Shown here piece by piece: positions 22,985 through 30,352 of a stretch of DNA of 32,108 nucleotides. Both the position numbers and the translations under genes were made by a program. The notes under the pieces are model-generated. The model was not told the origin of the DNA. It was given only the letters and a program-made list of their open reading frames with translations, and did no database searches. How positions within the stretch are numbered: the first letter of the stretch is position 1; every line of letters begins with the position of its first letter. Source of the stretch: Nitrospirota bacterium (GTDB lineage: Bacteria > Nitrospirota > Thermodesulfovibrionia > Thermodesulfovibrionales > UBA1546); the NCBI GenBank assembly GCA_016208875.1, contig JACQXD010000098.1:1-32108 (forward strand), written 5' to 3'.

Positions 22985-23154
22985 ACATTCCCCTCTTGAG
23001 AGGGGTGCAGGGCATAGGTGTTAACTTAAGGAATTTCCAAACTATTATCAGAAAGAAGGAATAATAATAGACCATAAAATCTCCCCTTACCCCTCTTTTC
23101 CAAAGAGGGGAATCGTATGTTATCCCCCTTTGGAAAAGGGGGAATGAAGGGGAG
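22985..23154. repeat. C/G palindromic repeats upstream of the TPR-ppx operon
   Basis: The 410-bp gap between xerC and the TPR gene is mostly repeats. CCCCTCT-tg-AGAGGGG forms a 7-bp hairpin (about 22991-23006). A larger branched structure follows. CTCCCCTT (23081-23088) pairs with AAGGGGAG (23147-23154) around two inner hairpins (CCCCTCTTT...AAAGAGGGG at about 23090-23110 and CCCCCTTTGGAAAAGGGGG at 23124-23142). A TATAAT lies at 23185-23190 without a good -35. Confidence 0.75.
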
Positions 23155-23229
23155 GACTTTTATATGCGATGTTAGCGTTTATATTATAATATCTTAATTA
23201 ATCGGATTAATCACTACAATGGAGGAAAA

Positions 23230-23358
23230 ATGAAACAAACATGCATTATAAAGGGAAATGAAATGTCATTCCCGCAGTTCTTAAGCGGGAATCCAGAAAC
23301 AAAAACACTGGATGCCCGATTAAAACACTTCGGGCATGACGAAAGAGAGGTATTTTAA
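23230..23358 (+). CDS. Small ORF (42 residues) reading through a cloverleaf repeat
   Basis: ATG 23230 follows a perfect GGAGGAAAA site. The frame runs through the structured repeat at 23265-23340 and stops two bases before the TPR protein's GTG. It could be a leader peptide, or a gene start separated from its body by the repeat. The composition after codon 12 is repeat-derived, so the peptide itself is probably not functional. Confidence 0.3.
   Translation: MKQTCIIKGNEMSFPQFLSGNPETKTLDARLKHFGHDEREVF
23265..23340. repeat. Cloverleaf-like structured repeat
   Basis: An outer stem, GTCAT (23265-23269) with ATGAC (23336-23340), encloses three hairpins: ATTCCCGC/GCGGGAAT (23268-23275 with 23285-23292), ATCCAG/CTGGAT (23291-23296 with 23308-23313), and TGCCCG/CGGGCA (23313-23318 with 23331-23336). 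Repeats of this GTCATTCCCGC...CTGGATGCCCG type are common and dispersed in many genomes. Confidence 0.8.
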
Positions 23359-23359
23359 G

Positions 23360-23959
23360 GTGAAAAGGATAATCATTTGTGCGGTAGTTACTATCTTATT
23401 TAATGCGGCATTTGCAAATGCAGAAAGTTATCATGAATATGTTAGCCTGGGGAATGCGGCATTTCATGACGGAAAGATAGACGATGCCATCGAAAATTAC
23501 ACCAAGGCAATTCAGATGGAACCAGATAAAGAAGGGAAGGTTTATAACCTTCGCGGGATTCTCTACAGACAGAAAGGAAAATACACTCTGGCTATTAAAG
23601 ATTTTACAAAGGCTATCGAGTTAGACCCTGAAAATGCAGAAAGGTATCTTGCTAATAGGGGCAACGCCTATGGTTTTAAGAGTGATTTTAAAAATGTCGT
23701 TAAGGATTTCTCCGAGGTAATCAAGCTGAATCCCGAATCGGGTGAGGCTTATTTATTGCGAGGCAAGGCTCTATTATTCATGGGGCAGCCTGCAAAGGCT
23801 GTAAATGATCTGACCAGTGCAATAAAAATCAATCCCGAAGCCGGGGAGGCATACAAACTAAGGTCAATGGCATATGAAATATTGGGTAAAAAGTCCAAGT
23901 CTAAGGCTGATAAGGAAAAGGCAAAGAACCTGGGCATAGAGATAAAAGGTGCTCATTGA
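23360..23959 (+). CDS. Periplasmic TPR protein
   Basis: The start at GTG 23360 is preferred over ATG 23336, which lies in the repeat. GAGAGG stands nine bases before it, and the protein then begins with a clean signal peptide (MKRIIICAVVTILFNAAFANA). The rest is about four to five tetratricopeptide units (GNAAFHDGKIDDAIENYTKAIQME, GKYTLAIKDFTKAIELDPENAE, SDFKNVVKDFSEVIKLNPESGE, GQPAKAVNDLTSAIKINPEAGE), then a lysine-rich tail. TPR proteins mediate protein-protein contacts; the partner is unknown. It ends one base before the Ppx/GppA start, so the two are probably co-transcribed. Confidence 0.85.
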   Translation: MKRIIICAVVTILFNAAFANAESYHEYVSLGNAAFHDGKIDDAIENYTKAIQMEPDKEGKVYNLRGILYRQKGKYTLAIKDFTKAIELDPENAERYLANRGNAYGFKSDFKNVVKDFSEVIKLNPESGEAYLLRGKALLFMGQPAKAVNDLTSAIKINPEAGEAYKLRSMAYEILGKKSKSKADKEKAKNLGIEIKGAH

Positions 23960-23960
23960 G

Positions 23961-24896
23961 ATGCCTCTGGCTTCTATAGACGTCGGTTCTAATACGCTAA
24001 GACTGCTTATCGGCATAGTAGAGGGTAACAAAATTACACGCCTGAGATGCGAAATGGTCACCACCCGTCTGGCTGCGGGGCTCAACAGCAGCAGGTTGCT
24101 CAAGGCAGAGAATATGGAAAAATCAATATCCGTTTTAAAAGAGTTTTCAAATCTTATGTCGGAACACAATGCGTCTCATCTGAAGGCTATTGGAACAAGT
24201 GCGATGAGAGAGGCAAAAAACTCAGAGGAATTCATAGGAAGGGTTTTATCCGGTACAGGCATAAAGATAGAAGTGATCTCAGGCCGTGAAGAGGCCGAAC
24301 TTACGGCTAAAGGCGTCTTATCAGACCTGCCGAAGACTGCATCATCATTTATTATCGACATCGGCGGCGGAAGCACCGAATGGATACTCTGCGAGGATTC
24401 ATCTATTATCGAGATGGGTACTATACCGGTCGGTGTTGTAAAACTTTTAGAGAGTCATATAATATCAGACCCTCCTTCAAAATCCGACCTGCTTTCAATT
24501 AACGGGTATCTGGGAAAAATATTAAACAGGCTCAAGGCAAAGGTAGGACATCTGGTAAGCATCGATACGGTTTTGATCGGGACGGCAGGGACAATCACAA
24601 CGCTTGCGTCCATCGATCTTGGGATCGATGCCTACTCGCATGAAAAAATCCACAGATATAATATATCGCTTCGGAGGCTTTATGATATCTCGGAGAAACT
24701 TATAAGTCTCTCTTGCAGCGATAGAAAGAACCTTAAAGGACTTGAGCCGGAAAGGGCAGACTTGATTATACCCGGCATACTATTTACAATTAAAATTATG
24801 GAGACCTTTGGTTTTAATAGCATACTTGTAAGCGATAACGGACTTCTTGAAGGCGCACTCCTGAGATTATCGGAGGAAGTCTATAAAATTGTTTAA
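23961..24896 (+). CDS. Ppx/GppA family phosphatase (exopolyphosphatase or pppGpp hydrolase)
   Basis: This ~311-residue protein has the ASKHA fold of Ppx/GppA: PLASIDVGSNTLRLLIG (phosphate 1), AIGTSAMREAKNSEEF, SGREEAELTAKGVL, FIIDIGGGSTEWIL (phosphate 2), and LIGTAGTITTLASI. It would hydrolyse polyphosphate or pppGpp. It is the short form without the C-terminal HD-like domains of E. coli Ppx. A GTG at 23949 is an alternative start. It lies immediately after the TPR gene and overlaps the diguanylate cyclase start by 8 bp, suggesting coupled translation. Confidence 0.92.
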   Translation: MPLASIDVGSNTLRLLIGIVEGNKITRLRCEMVTTRLAAGLNSSRLLKAENMEKSISVLKEFSNLMSEHNASHLKAIGTSAMREAKNSEEFIGRVLSGTGIKIEVISGREEAELTAKGVLSDLPKTASSFIIDIGGGSTEWILCEDSSIIEMGTIPVGVVKLLESHIISDPPSKSDLLSINGYLGKILNRLKAKVGHLVSIDTVLIGTAGTITTLASIDLGIDAYSHEKIHRYNISLRRLYDISEKLISLSCSDRKNLKGLEPERADLIIPGILFTIKIMETFGFNSILVSDNGLLEGALLRLSEEVYKIV

Positions 24897-26253
24897 ATCA
24901 AAGACCATAACTTTCCCATTTATCGATTACTTGAAGGAACCAATCGTCATATTAAAAAGAGACGGCTCTGTCATAGAGGCAAATAAAACCTTTTTAGAAT
25001 TTTCCAAGCTCGGGAAAAAAGAACTTATCGGGAAAAACAGCAGGGACGTTATGCCCTTAAAAGTTTTCGCCGAGAATATAACAAAATGCACATTTGAACG
25101 GATCGAGGTGTCGGAGCAGATAACATTTGGTGACCACGTATTAAACGCAACCATCACCCCTGTAATTATTAACGGTGATCTGAATTTCATAAGCATAGTT
25201 TTTAGAGATATTTCTGCCTTTGTCCAGCTTGAGAGGATGCTGCTCAAAAGGAATAAAGAACTGGGGACAATAAATACACTTTCAGGGGCATTTATAGCCT
25301 CGAGGGATATAAGTTCTGTTTTTGCGGATTTGCTTGAGAAGGTATTGATTGTGTCGGACTTCGGTATCGGCTGGATGGTTGTAAAGGAAGGCGGAACATT
25401 CGTCTTGAAAGGCATGTCAGGGGCATCTCTCTCTCTCAAGCGTGACATTGAGAAAGGGGAACTCGATTTTATCTATAAAGGTGCAATCGAATCGGGCGAT
25501 CCGCTTTATATTTTGGAATCCGGAGAGATAGAAAGGGTCGAGATTCTAAAAAGAGAAGGTATAATGTTTTTCTCCGGCATCCCTTTAAGAATCGGCCCGG
25601 AGACAATGGGTATTCTCATTCTCGCAAGCAGGATGGAAATAAAATTCGATTTCGACGTGGCGGCGTTGTTCTCGCTTATAGGTAATAATGTCTCCCTTAT
25701 AGCGGAGAAGATAAGACTGTTTCAGGAGGCTCAGCGTCTGGCGATAACAGACGACCTGACCGGACTTTATAATGTCAGGTACTTTTATGATATCCTTAAC
25801 AAGGAAATAGCAAGAGCAAAGCGGTACAATACACCATTTTCACTAATGCTTTTCGACATCGATGATTTTAAGGTTGTTAACGATACTTACGGTCATCAGG
25901 CAGGGGACGATATTCTTCGTACCCTGGCCTCTATTCTAAAGGGCATATCAAGACAGACCGATGTTGCCGCACGATATGGAGGAGAAGAGTTCATAGTCAT
26001 TCTTCCCAGCACGACAAAGCAAGAGGCATTAAATCTTTCCGAAAGGATACGGGAAAAAGTGGAGAGACATAACCATTATATCGAAGGAGAAACGGTAAGA
26101 ATAAGCGTAAGCGGCGGTATAGCAACATTTCCCGAAGATGCCGGGGATTCGAAGTCACTGCTTTATGCAGCAGACATGGCGATGTACGAGGCTAAGGCCA
26201 TGGGTAAAAAACAAATCCGTTTATACAAAGGTGTCCATGAGACGAGTATTTAA
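24889..26253 (+). CDS. Diguanylate cyclase with PAS and GAF domains
   Basis: This 454-residue cytoplasmic protein reads as PAS (about 12-115, IVILKRDGSVIEANKTFLEF), GAF-like (about 135-270, DFGIGWMVVKEGG...GIPLRIGPETMGIL) and GGDEF (about 285-450). The catalytic motif is GGEEF in ARYGGEEFIVIL. The RxxD inhibitory site is intact in RQTDVAARYGGEEF, and the DxD metal pair lies in FDIDDFKVVNDTYGH. It should make cyclic di-GMP with product inhibition. The signal sensed by PAS and GAF is unknown. It overlaps ppx at its start (TTG) and the oxidoreductase beta gene at its end by 17 bp. Confidence 0.93.
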   Translation: MFKSKTITFPFIDYLKEPIVILKRDGSVIEANKTFLEFSKLGKKELIGKNSRDVMPLKVFAENITKCTFERIEVSEQITFGDHVLNATITPVIINGDLNFISIVFRDISAFVQLERMLLKRNKELGTINTLSGAFIASRDISSVFADLLEKVLIVSDFGIGWMVVKEGGTFVLKGMSGASLSLKRDIEKGELDFIYKGAIESGDPLYILESGEIERVEILKREGIMFFSGIPLRIGPETMGILILASRMEIKFDFDVAALFSLIGNNVSLIAEKIRLFQEAQRLAITDDLTGLYNVRYFYDILNKEIARAKRYNTPFSLMLFDIDDFKVVNDTYGHQAGDDILRTLASILKGISRQTDVAARYGGEEFIVILPSTTKQEALNLSERIREKVERHNHYIEGETVRISVSGGIATFPEDAGDSKSLLYAADMAMYEAKAMGKKQIRLYKGVHETSI

Positions 26254-26980
26254 AAGGCCGGAAAGTCTTAAGGGTGTGCCATTTCGGTTCTGCCCCGGAT
26301 GCGGGCACAGCCTTATACACAGGATCATTGCGGAAACGATAGATAAGTTGGGTATCAGAGGAAAGGTTATAGGAATTGCACCGGTCGGATGTGCCGTATT
26401 TGCATATGACTATTTTAATTTTGATGTTATCGAGGTAGCTCACGGCAGACCTCCTGCGGCAGCAACGGGATTGAAACGGGTAATGCCGGATAGTATAATA
26501 TTCTCCTATCAGGGAGATGGAGATCTGGCTGCTATCGGCACCGCAGAGATAATTCATGCTGCAAACAGGGGTGAAAACTTCACTGTGTTCTTTGTGAATA
26601 ATGCCACATATGGGATGACCGGAGGTCAGATGGCTCCAACGACACTTCAAGGACAGAAGACCACTACAACAATAGAAGGTAGAGATACTAAGGTATCGGG
26701 TTATCCTCTTCATGTATCCGAACTCCTCTCGACTATCGAAGGGGTCTCTTTTATTGCAAGGACATCTGTCGATTCAGTAAAGAACCTCCTGACAACAAAA
26801 AAAGCTGTTGAGAAGGGCTTCAGGTATCAGATAGAAGGTAAGGGATTCAGCCTTGTAGAGATATTATCTCCGTGTCCGACCGACTGGGGAATGTCCACAG
26901 AGGAATCACTAAAATGGGTGCGTTCCGAGATGATGTCTGTTTTTCCCCTCGGGATATTTAAGGATAAGTTTGATACATGA
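26237..26980 (+). CDS. 2-oxoacid:ferredoxin oxidoreductase, beta subunit
   Basis: The beta subunit binds thiamine pyrophosphate and an Fe-S cluster. The start at 26237 gives a 247-residue protein of normal size; a longer frame reads back into the cyclase gene. Cysteines for the cluster are in FCPGCGH (Cys19, Cys22), APVGCAVF and SPCPTDWG. The TPP-binding motif is QGDGDLAAIG...FFVNNATYGMTGGQMAPT. Substrate (2-oxoglutarate, 2-oxoisovalerate or other) cannot be fixed. The gamma gene follows after an inserted structured repeat. No alpha-subunit gene is found upstream, although these usually come first. Confidence 0.92.
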   Translation: MRRVFKRPESLKGVPFRFCPGCGHSLIHRIIAETIDKLGIRGKVIGIAPVGCAVFAYDYFNFDVIEVAHGRPPAAATGLKRVMPDSIIFSYQGDGDLAAIGTAEIIHAANRGENFTVFFVNNATYGMTGGQMAPTTLQGQKTTTTIEGRDTKVSGYPLHVSELLSTIEGVSFIARTSVDSVKNLLTTKKAVEKGFRYQIEGKGFSLVEILSPCPTDWGMSTEESLKWVRSEMMSVFPLGIFKDKFDT

Positions 26981-26981
26981 C

Positions 26982-27154
26982 TTTATAGATAGGGGTTATA
27001 GTACTTTCGCTCATTCTCGGTCGCCGAAAGCGACCTCCGAGGTATTTTGCCTCACCCCCCTTAAATCCCCCCTTATCAAGGGGGGACAAAGGGGGGTGTT
27101 TAATGAATATCGGCAAAATAAATCCGCTCAAATACTATAACCCCTATCTATAAA
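26982..27154 (+). repeat. Structured dispersed element R1, copy B (beta-gamma spacer)
   Basis: The element fills the space between the oxidoreductase beta stop (26978-26980) and the gamma start (27172). The ends 26982-27003 and 27133-27154 are a perfect 22-bp inverted repeat, unlike copy A's ends. Inside are a hairpin with the apical stem GGTCGC-cgaaa-GCGACC (27019-27035) and the long nested C/G hairpin (27053-27099). The core matches copy A at 4783-4939 in inverse orientation on the plus strand, and so in the same orientation relative to the genes. Confidence 0.9.
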
Positions 27155-27171
27155 ATTCTATTAAGAATAAC

Positions 27172-27741
27172 GTGAGGGATAGATTGGAATATCGGATAAT
27201 GGCGGCAGGGTCAGGAGGGCAGGGGATTTTATTCCTCGGTAAGCTGCTCGCATACGGCGGCATGATTGAAGGGAAAGAGGTAACGTGGTTTCCGTCTTAT
27301 GGAGCTGAGGTGCGCGGCGGTACGGCAAACTGTACCATAATTATCTCCGACGAAATGATCGGTTCTCCGATCGTCGGAAATCCCGAAGTCCTGATAGTCA
27401 TGAATGAAGCATCTCTTAAAAGATTTCAACCGAGATTAAAAAAGGGCGGATTGCTGATATTGGACTCATCCCGGATGAAGGGATGCGAGCTTAGGTCCGA
27501 TATAGATGTGTTAAAGGTTCCTGCAAGTGAGATAGCCGCCTCTATCGGAAACACAAAATATGCAAATATTATAATGTTAAGCGCCTTGCTTGCGAAGAGA
27601 GAGATTATAAAAGAGGTATCTGCAATCATCGCCCTCGAGGATTTGACCCCGGAGAGAAGGAAGAAAACCCTCGATGCGAACAAAAAGGCAATGGTGAAAG
27701 GCAGGGAATATATTGAAGATAAGAAAAGCAAAAACAACTGA
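27172..27741 (+). CDS. 2-oxoacid:ferredoxin oxidoreductase, gamma subunit
   Basis: The 189-residue gamma subunit has the family start IMAAGSGGQGILFLGKLLAYGG, then EVTWFPSYGAEVRGGTANCTIIISDE and IGSPIV, with NPEVLIVMNEASLKRFQPRLKKGGLLILDSS following. With the beta subunit it would oxidise a 2-oxoacid to its acyl-CoA and reduce ferredoxin. It starts at GTG 27172, 17 bases after repeat R1 copy B, and no clear ribosome site is visible in that gap. Its 3' end overlaps the acetyltransferase gene by 29 bp. Confidence 0.9.
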   Translation: MRDRLEYRIMAAGSGGQGILFLGKLLAYGGMIEGKEVTWFPSYGAEVRGGTANCTIIISDEMIGSPIVGNPEVLIVMNEASLKRFQPRLKKGGLLILDSSRMKGCELRSDIDVLKVPASEIAASIGNTKYANIIMLSALLAKREIIKEVSAIIALEDLTPERRKKTLDANKKAMVKGREYIEDKKSKNN

Positions 27742-28165
27742 TATCAAACAGGTGCAGAAGTTGATTAATGAATTTGCAAAGAAAGAAAAAATGCTGCCGC
27801 GATCACTCAATGACTTATATGAGAGCATAAGGGATATTTTAGTGTACGAGGATAAAGGACAGATAAAGGGTGCATGTGCCCTTCACATATTATGGGAAGA
27901 CCTTGCAGAGATAAGATCACTCGCAGTCAGAGAAGATTCGCAGGAGAAGGGTATCGGTAATCGTCTTCTGAAGACCTGTCTTACAGAGGCGAAACGGCTC
28001 GGCATAAAAAGGGTATTTGCGCTTACGTATCAGCCTGAATTTTTCAGGAAGATGGGTTTCAGCGATATAGACAAATCAAGGCTCCCTCAAAAGATATGGG
28101 GCGATTGCCTTAGATGCCCGCGATTCCCGGAATGCGATGAGTTCGCCGTTATCGTGGAATTTTAG
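27713..28165 (+). CDS. ArgA-like GNAT N-acetyltransferase
   Basis: This 150-residue GNAT protein matches the short N-acetylglutamate synthase-like group: MKIRKAKTTDIKQVQKLINEFAKKEKMLPRSLNDLYESIRD, the acetyl-CoA loop LAVREDSQEKGIGNRLL, VFALTYQPEFFRKMGF, and a C-terminal KIWGDCLRCPRFPECDEFAVI. The four cysteine/cysteine-rich residues of the tail are typical of this group. It would acetylate glutamate at the first step of arginine synthesis; other substrates are possible. It starts at TTG 27713 inside the end of the gamma-subunit gene. Confidence 0.82.
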   Translation: MKIRKAKTTDIKQVQKLINEFAKKEKMLPRSLNDLYESIRDILVYEDKGQIKGACALHILWEDLAEIRSLAVREDSQEKGIGNRLLKTCLTEAKRLGIKRVFALTYQPEFFRKMGFSDIDKSRLPQKIWGDCLRCPRFPECDEFAVIVEF

Positions 28166-28594
28166 AGATTCGATAGTGCTTCATTTATATATTCAAGAAT
28201 TCCATTATGGCATATAAAAGGTGTTGCTGGTGAAAAAAGCTTCTCTCCGTAGGTCTTTTTTTTATATCCTGCTGATTGTACTGTTGGGTCTGTTCGCATA
28301 CTCCAATACCTTTCGTGCCTCGTTTCAGTTTGATGACATCCCTATTATCGTTAATGGCCACATAATTAAAGATTTAAAGTTATTTGTCGAACCTACAAAG
28401 GCTAAAGATTTCAAAGGTCAATTTGAATACGAAACCTTTAAAAATAGATATATCGGTTATCTAACTTTTGCCCTTAATTATAGACTGCACGGACTCGATG
28501 TTGCGGGATATCACATTGTCAATTTTACAATACACATTATCAATGCGGTCCTTGTTTACTGGTTTGTAATCTTGACATTTAAAATACCATTCCT

Positions 28595-28702
28595 CAGCTA
28601 TCAGCCATCAGCTATCAGCTATCAGGATAATACGGAAGATAAGAAGATAAGAAGATGGGAAGATAAGAATTTCTCAACTTCTCAACCTCTTAACTTCTCA
28701 AC
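28595..28702. repeat. Three adjacent arrays inside the TMTC-like gene
   Basis: Heptamers CAGCTAT/CAGCCAT (28595-28622, four units), octamers GAAGATAA/GAAGATGG (28635-28666, four units) and octamers TTCTCAAC/CTCTTAAC (28671-28702, four units) lie back to back. They encode a hydrophilic insertion of about 40 residues between two membrane segments; the paralogue at 30353 has only about 10 residues there. Confidence 0.9.
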
Positions 28703-28866
28703 TTCTATTGCCTTATTTTCTGCTTTAATATTTGTAAGTCATCCGGTACATACACAGTCGGTTACTTACATATGGCAGAGGGTTGCTTCTCTTGCAACAC
28801 TCTTTTATCTCCTGTCGGTTGTGATGTATATCAAATTCAGGATACACGATACACGAGAAAGAAAAG

Positions 28867-28936
28867 CATACATCGTGCATCATGAATCGTGAATCATGCA
28901 TCGTGAGTCATGAATCATGGATCATGTATCTTGCAT
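28867..28936. repeat. Ten-unit degenerate heptamer array causing the frame break
   Basis: Ten 7-bp units (CATACAT, CGTGCAT, CATGAAT, CGTGAAT, CATGCAT, CGTGAGT, CATGAAT, CATGGAT, CATGTAT, CTTGCAT) total 70 bp, one more than a multiple of three. They contain the TGA that ends the first frame. Confidence 0.92.
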
Positions 28937-29028
28937 CGTTATTTTCCGCCGTTCTTGCAATGAAGACAAAGGAGACGGCATTCACATTGCCGCTGATAAT
29001 CGTTCTTCATGAATTAATGTTTTTTAGT

Positions 29029-29056
29029 GATTCACGATTCACGATTCACGATTCAC
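29029..29056. repeat. Heptamer array GATTCAC x4
   Basis: Four perfect GATTCAC units lie in the TMTC-like gene, encoding part of the SRFTIHDSRFKK loop between membrane helices. Confidence 0.92.
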
Positions 29057-29382
29057 GATTTAAGAAAAGGGTTTTATTCCTAATCCCATTTCTCCTTACA
29101 ATGCTCATTATTCCTCTTACCCTTTTAGGAACTAATAAACCAATCGCAGACGTAGTAACCAATATGATCGGAGCAATCAATAAGTCGAAAGCGATGTCGA
29201 CGTGTGATTATCTACTTACTCAATTCAGGGTAATAGTTACATATATAAGGTTATTAGTCTTGCCCATAAATCAGAATTTTGACTATGACTATCCGGTATA
29301 CAATTCGTTTTTTGAACCGCAGATAGTGTTATCATTCCTTTTTTTGCTTTCTATTTTTGGACTTGGTGTCTATTTGTTTTAT

Positions 29383-29483
29383 CGTTCACGATTCACGATG
29401 CATGATACACCCTCCTTTAATTCCCCCCTTATTAAGGGGGGACATAGGGGGGTGTCACGCATTACGCATCACGCATTACGATT
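29383..29483. repeat. C/G palindrome flanked by heptamer arrays on both sides
   Basis: Heptamers CGTTCAC, GATTCAC, GATGCAT, GATACAC (29383-29410) are followed by the CCCCCCTT/AAGGGGGG palindrome (about 29410-29453), related to the R1 core. Heptamers CACGCAT, TACGCAT, CACGCAT, TACGATT (29456-29483) close it. All are read in frame in the TMTC-like gene. Confidence 0.9.
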
Positions 29484-29675
29484 AATCGCCTTCGGAGTTC
29501 TTTGGTTTTTTATAACATTATCTTTTGAATCAAGCATTATCCCGATTTCGCCCGCTCTTTTGTTTATGTCTCCCGTAAAAGCGAATATCGATGTGATATT
29601 CGAACACAGGGTATATTTGCCATCGATTGGTCTTATAGTAGCCTTCAGCACAGCTTTATTTCATGTTTTACAACG

Positions 29676-29768
29676 GAGCGACAGTACGACAGTGCGACAG
29701 TGCGACAGCGTGACAGAGCTAAGCAGGGATTCTTCCCATTCACCTATTCACCCATTCACCTATTCACC
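29676..29768. repeat. Two octamer arrays in the TMTC-like gene
   Basis: GAGCGACA, GTACGACA, GTGCGACA, GTGCGACA, GCGTGACA (29676-29715) is followed by CATTCACC/TATTCACC (29737-29768). The latter is the complement of the miaA octamer. Confidence 0.9.
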
Positions 29769-30352
29769 CATTCCGATTATTGCTCTAATAGTTGTTCTTA
29801 CAATTGCTGCTTATCAGAGGAATATTGTATGGAAGGACGAAGTAAGCCTGTGGGAGGATGCGGCAAGCAAGAGTTCAAAGAAGGATAGGGTACATAATAA
29901 TCTCGGTAGAGCCTATGGAGATGAAGGCCGGTTTGATGAGGCTATAAAGCAGTTTAAAACTGCCATAGGATTAAATCCGTATTTTGCAAGAGCACACAAT
30001 TGTCTCGGTGCTGCATATCAAGCTAAAGGTCTTATCGACAGTGCAATAAATCATTACCAAATTGCAATAAAGCTCAAACCGAATGATCCCGATCCGCGTT
30101 ATAATCTCGGGCGCATATATTTTGATAGAGGAAATATGGATGTAGCACGTAGGGAATTTAAAGAGGTATTACGGATAAATCCCTCTTATTATGAAGCTCA
30201 AAGATTTCTTGAACTGACCTATTTTCCGGATAAGAAAAATAAATGAGGAGAAGTAAGAGATTTTTTTTATAAACCTTTAAATATATCCACGAATTTTTTG
30301 TTAAAATACCTACTGATGAAATGTTCGTAATAACGGTAAAAAAGAGCAGTTA

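Larger units (their letters stand above)
28230..30246 (+). pseudogene. TMTC-like membrane TPR protein split by a heptamer array
   Basis: Two frames together make one protein resembling TMTC-type (GT-C fold) glycosyltransferases with TPRs. The first frame starts at GTG 28230 (MKKASLRRSFFYILLIVLLGLFAYSNTF) and has FDDIPIIV, a GYHIVNFTIHIINAVLVYWF helix, and HPVHTQSVTYIWQRVASLATLFY, stopping at 28892. A ten-unit heptamer array (28867-28936, 70 bp) shifts the frame, and the second frame (from 28882) continues with LFSAVLAMKTKETAFTLPL. It then has FEHRVYLPSIGL, more membrane helices and about three TPRs (from ~29890) to 30246. The same gene carries other 7- and 8-bp arrays in inter-helix loops. 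Removal of one heptamer would realign the frames. It is either a recent pseudogene or phase-variable. A related intact gene follows at 30353. Confidence 0.75.

Noticed and set aside
23265-23340. Cloverleaf repeat as a tRNA or tRNA-like gene
   Set aside because: It has three hairpins and an outer stem, but no anticodon arm, T-loop consensus or CCA end.
24927-25448. 173-codon minus-strand open frame in the cyclase gene
   Set aside because: It is a shadow of the PAS/GAF coding sequence with serine/isoleucine-rich antisense composition and no ribosome site.
26982-27154. R1 copy B as an ordinary MITE with transposase-recognised ends
   Set aside because: The terminal inverted repeats are not shared with copy A, which a transposase recognising a fixed end sequence would require; no 2-10 bp target duplication is obvious.
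28595-29770. Clustered short repeats could be read as a CRISPR array
   Set aside because: Units are 7-8 bp and directly tandem with no unique spacers, differ between arrays, and lie within a coding frame; no cas genes are nearby.
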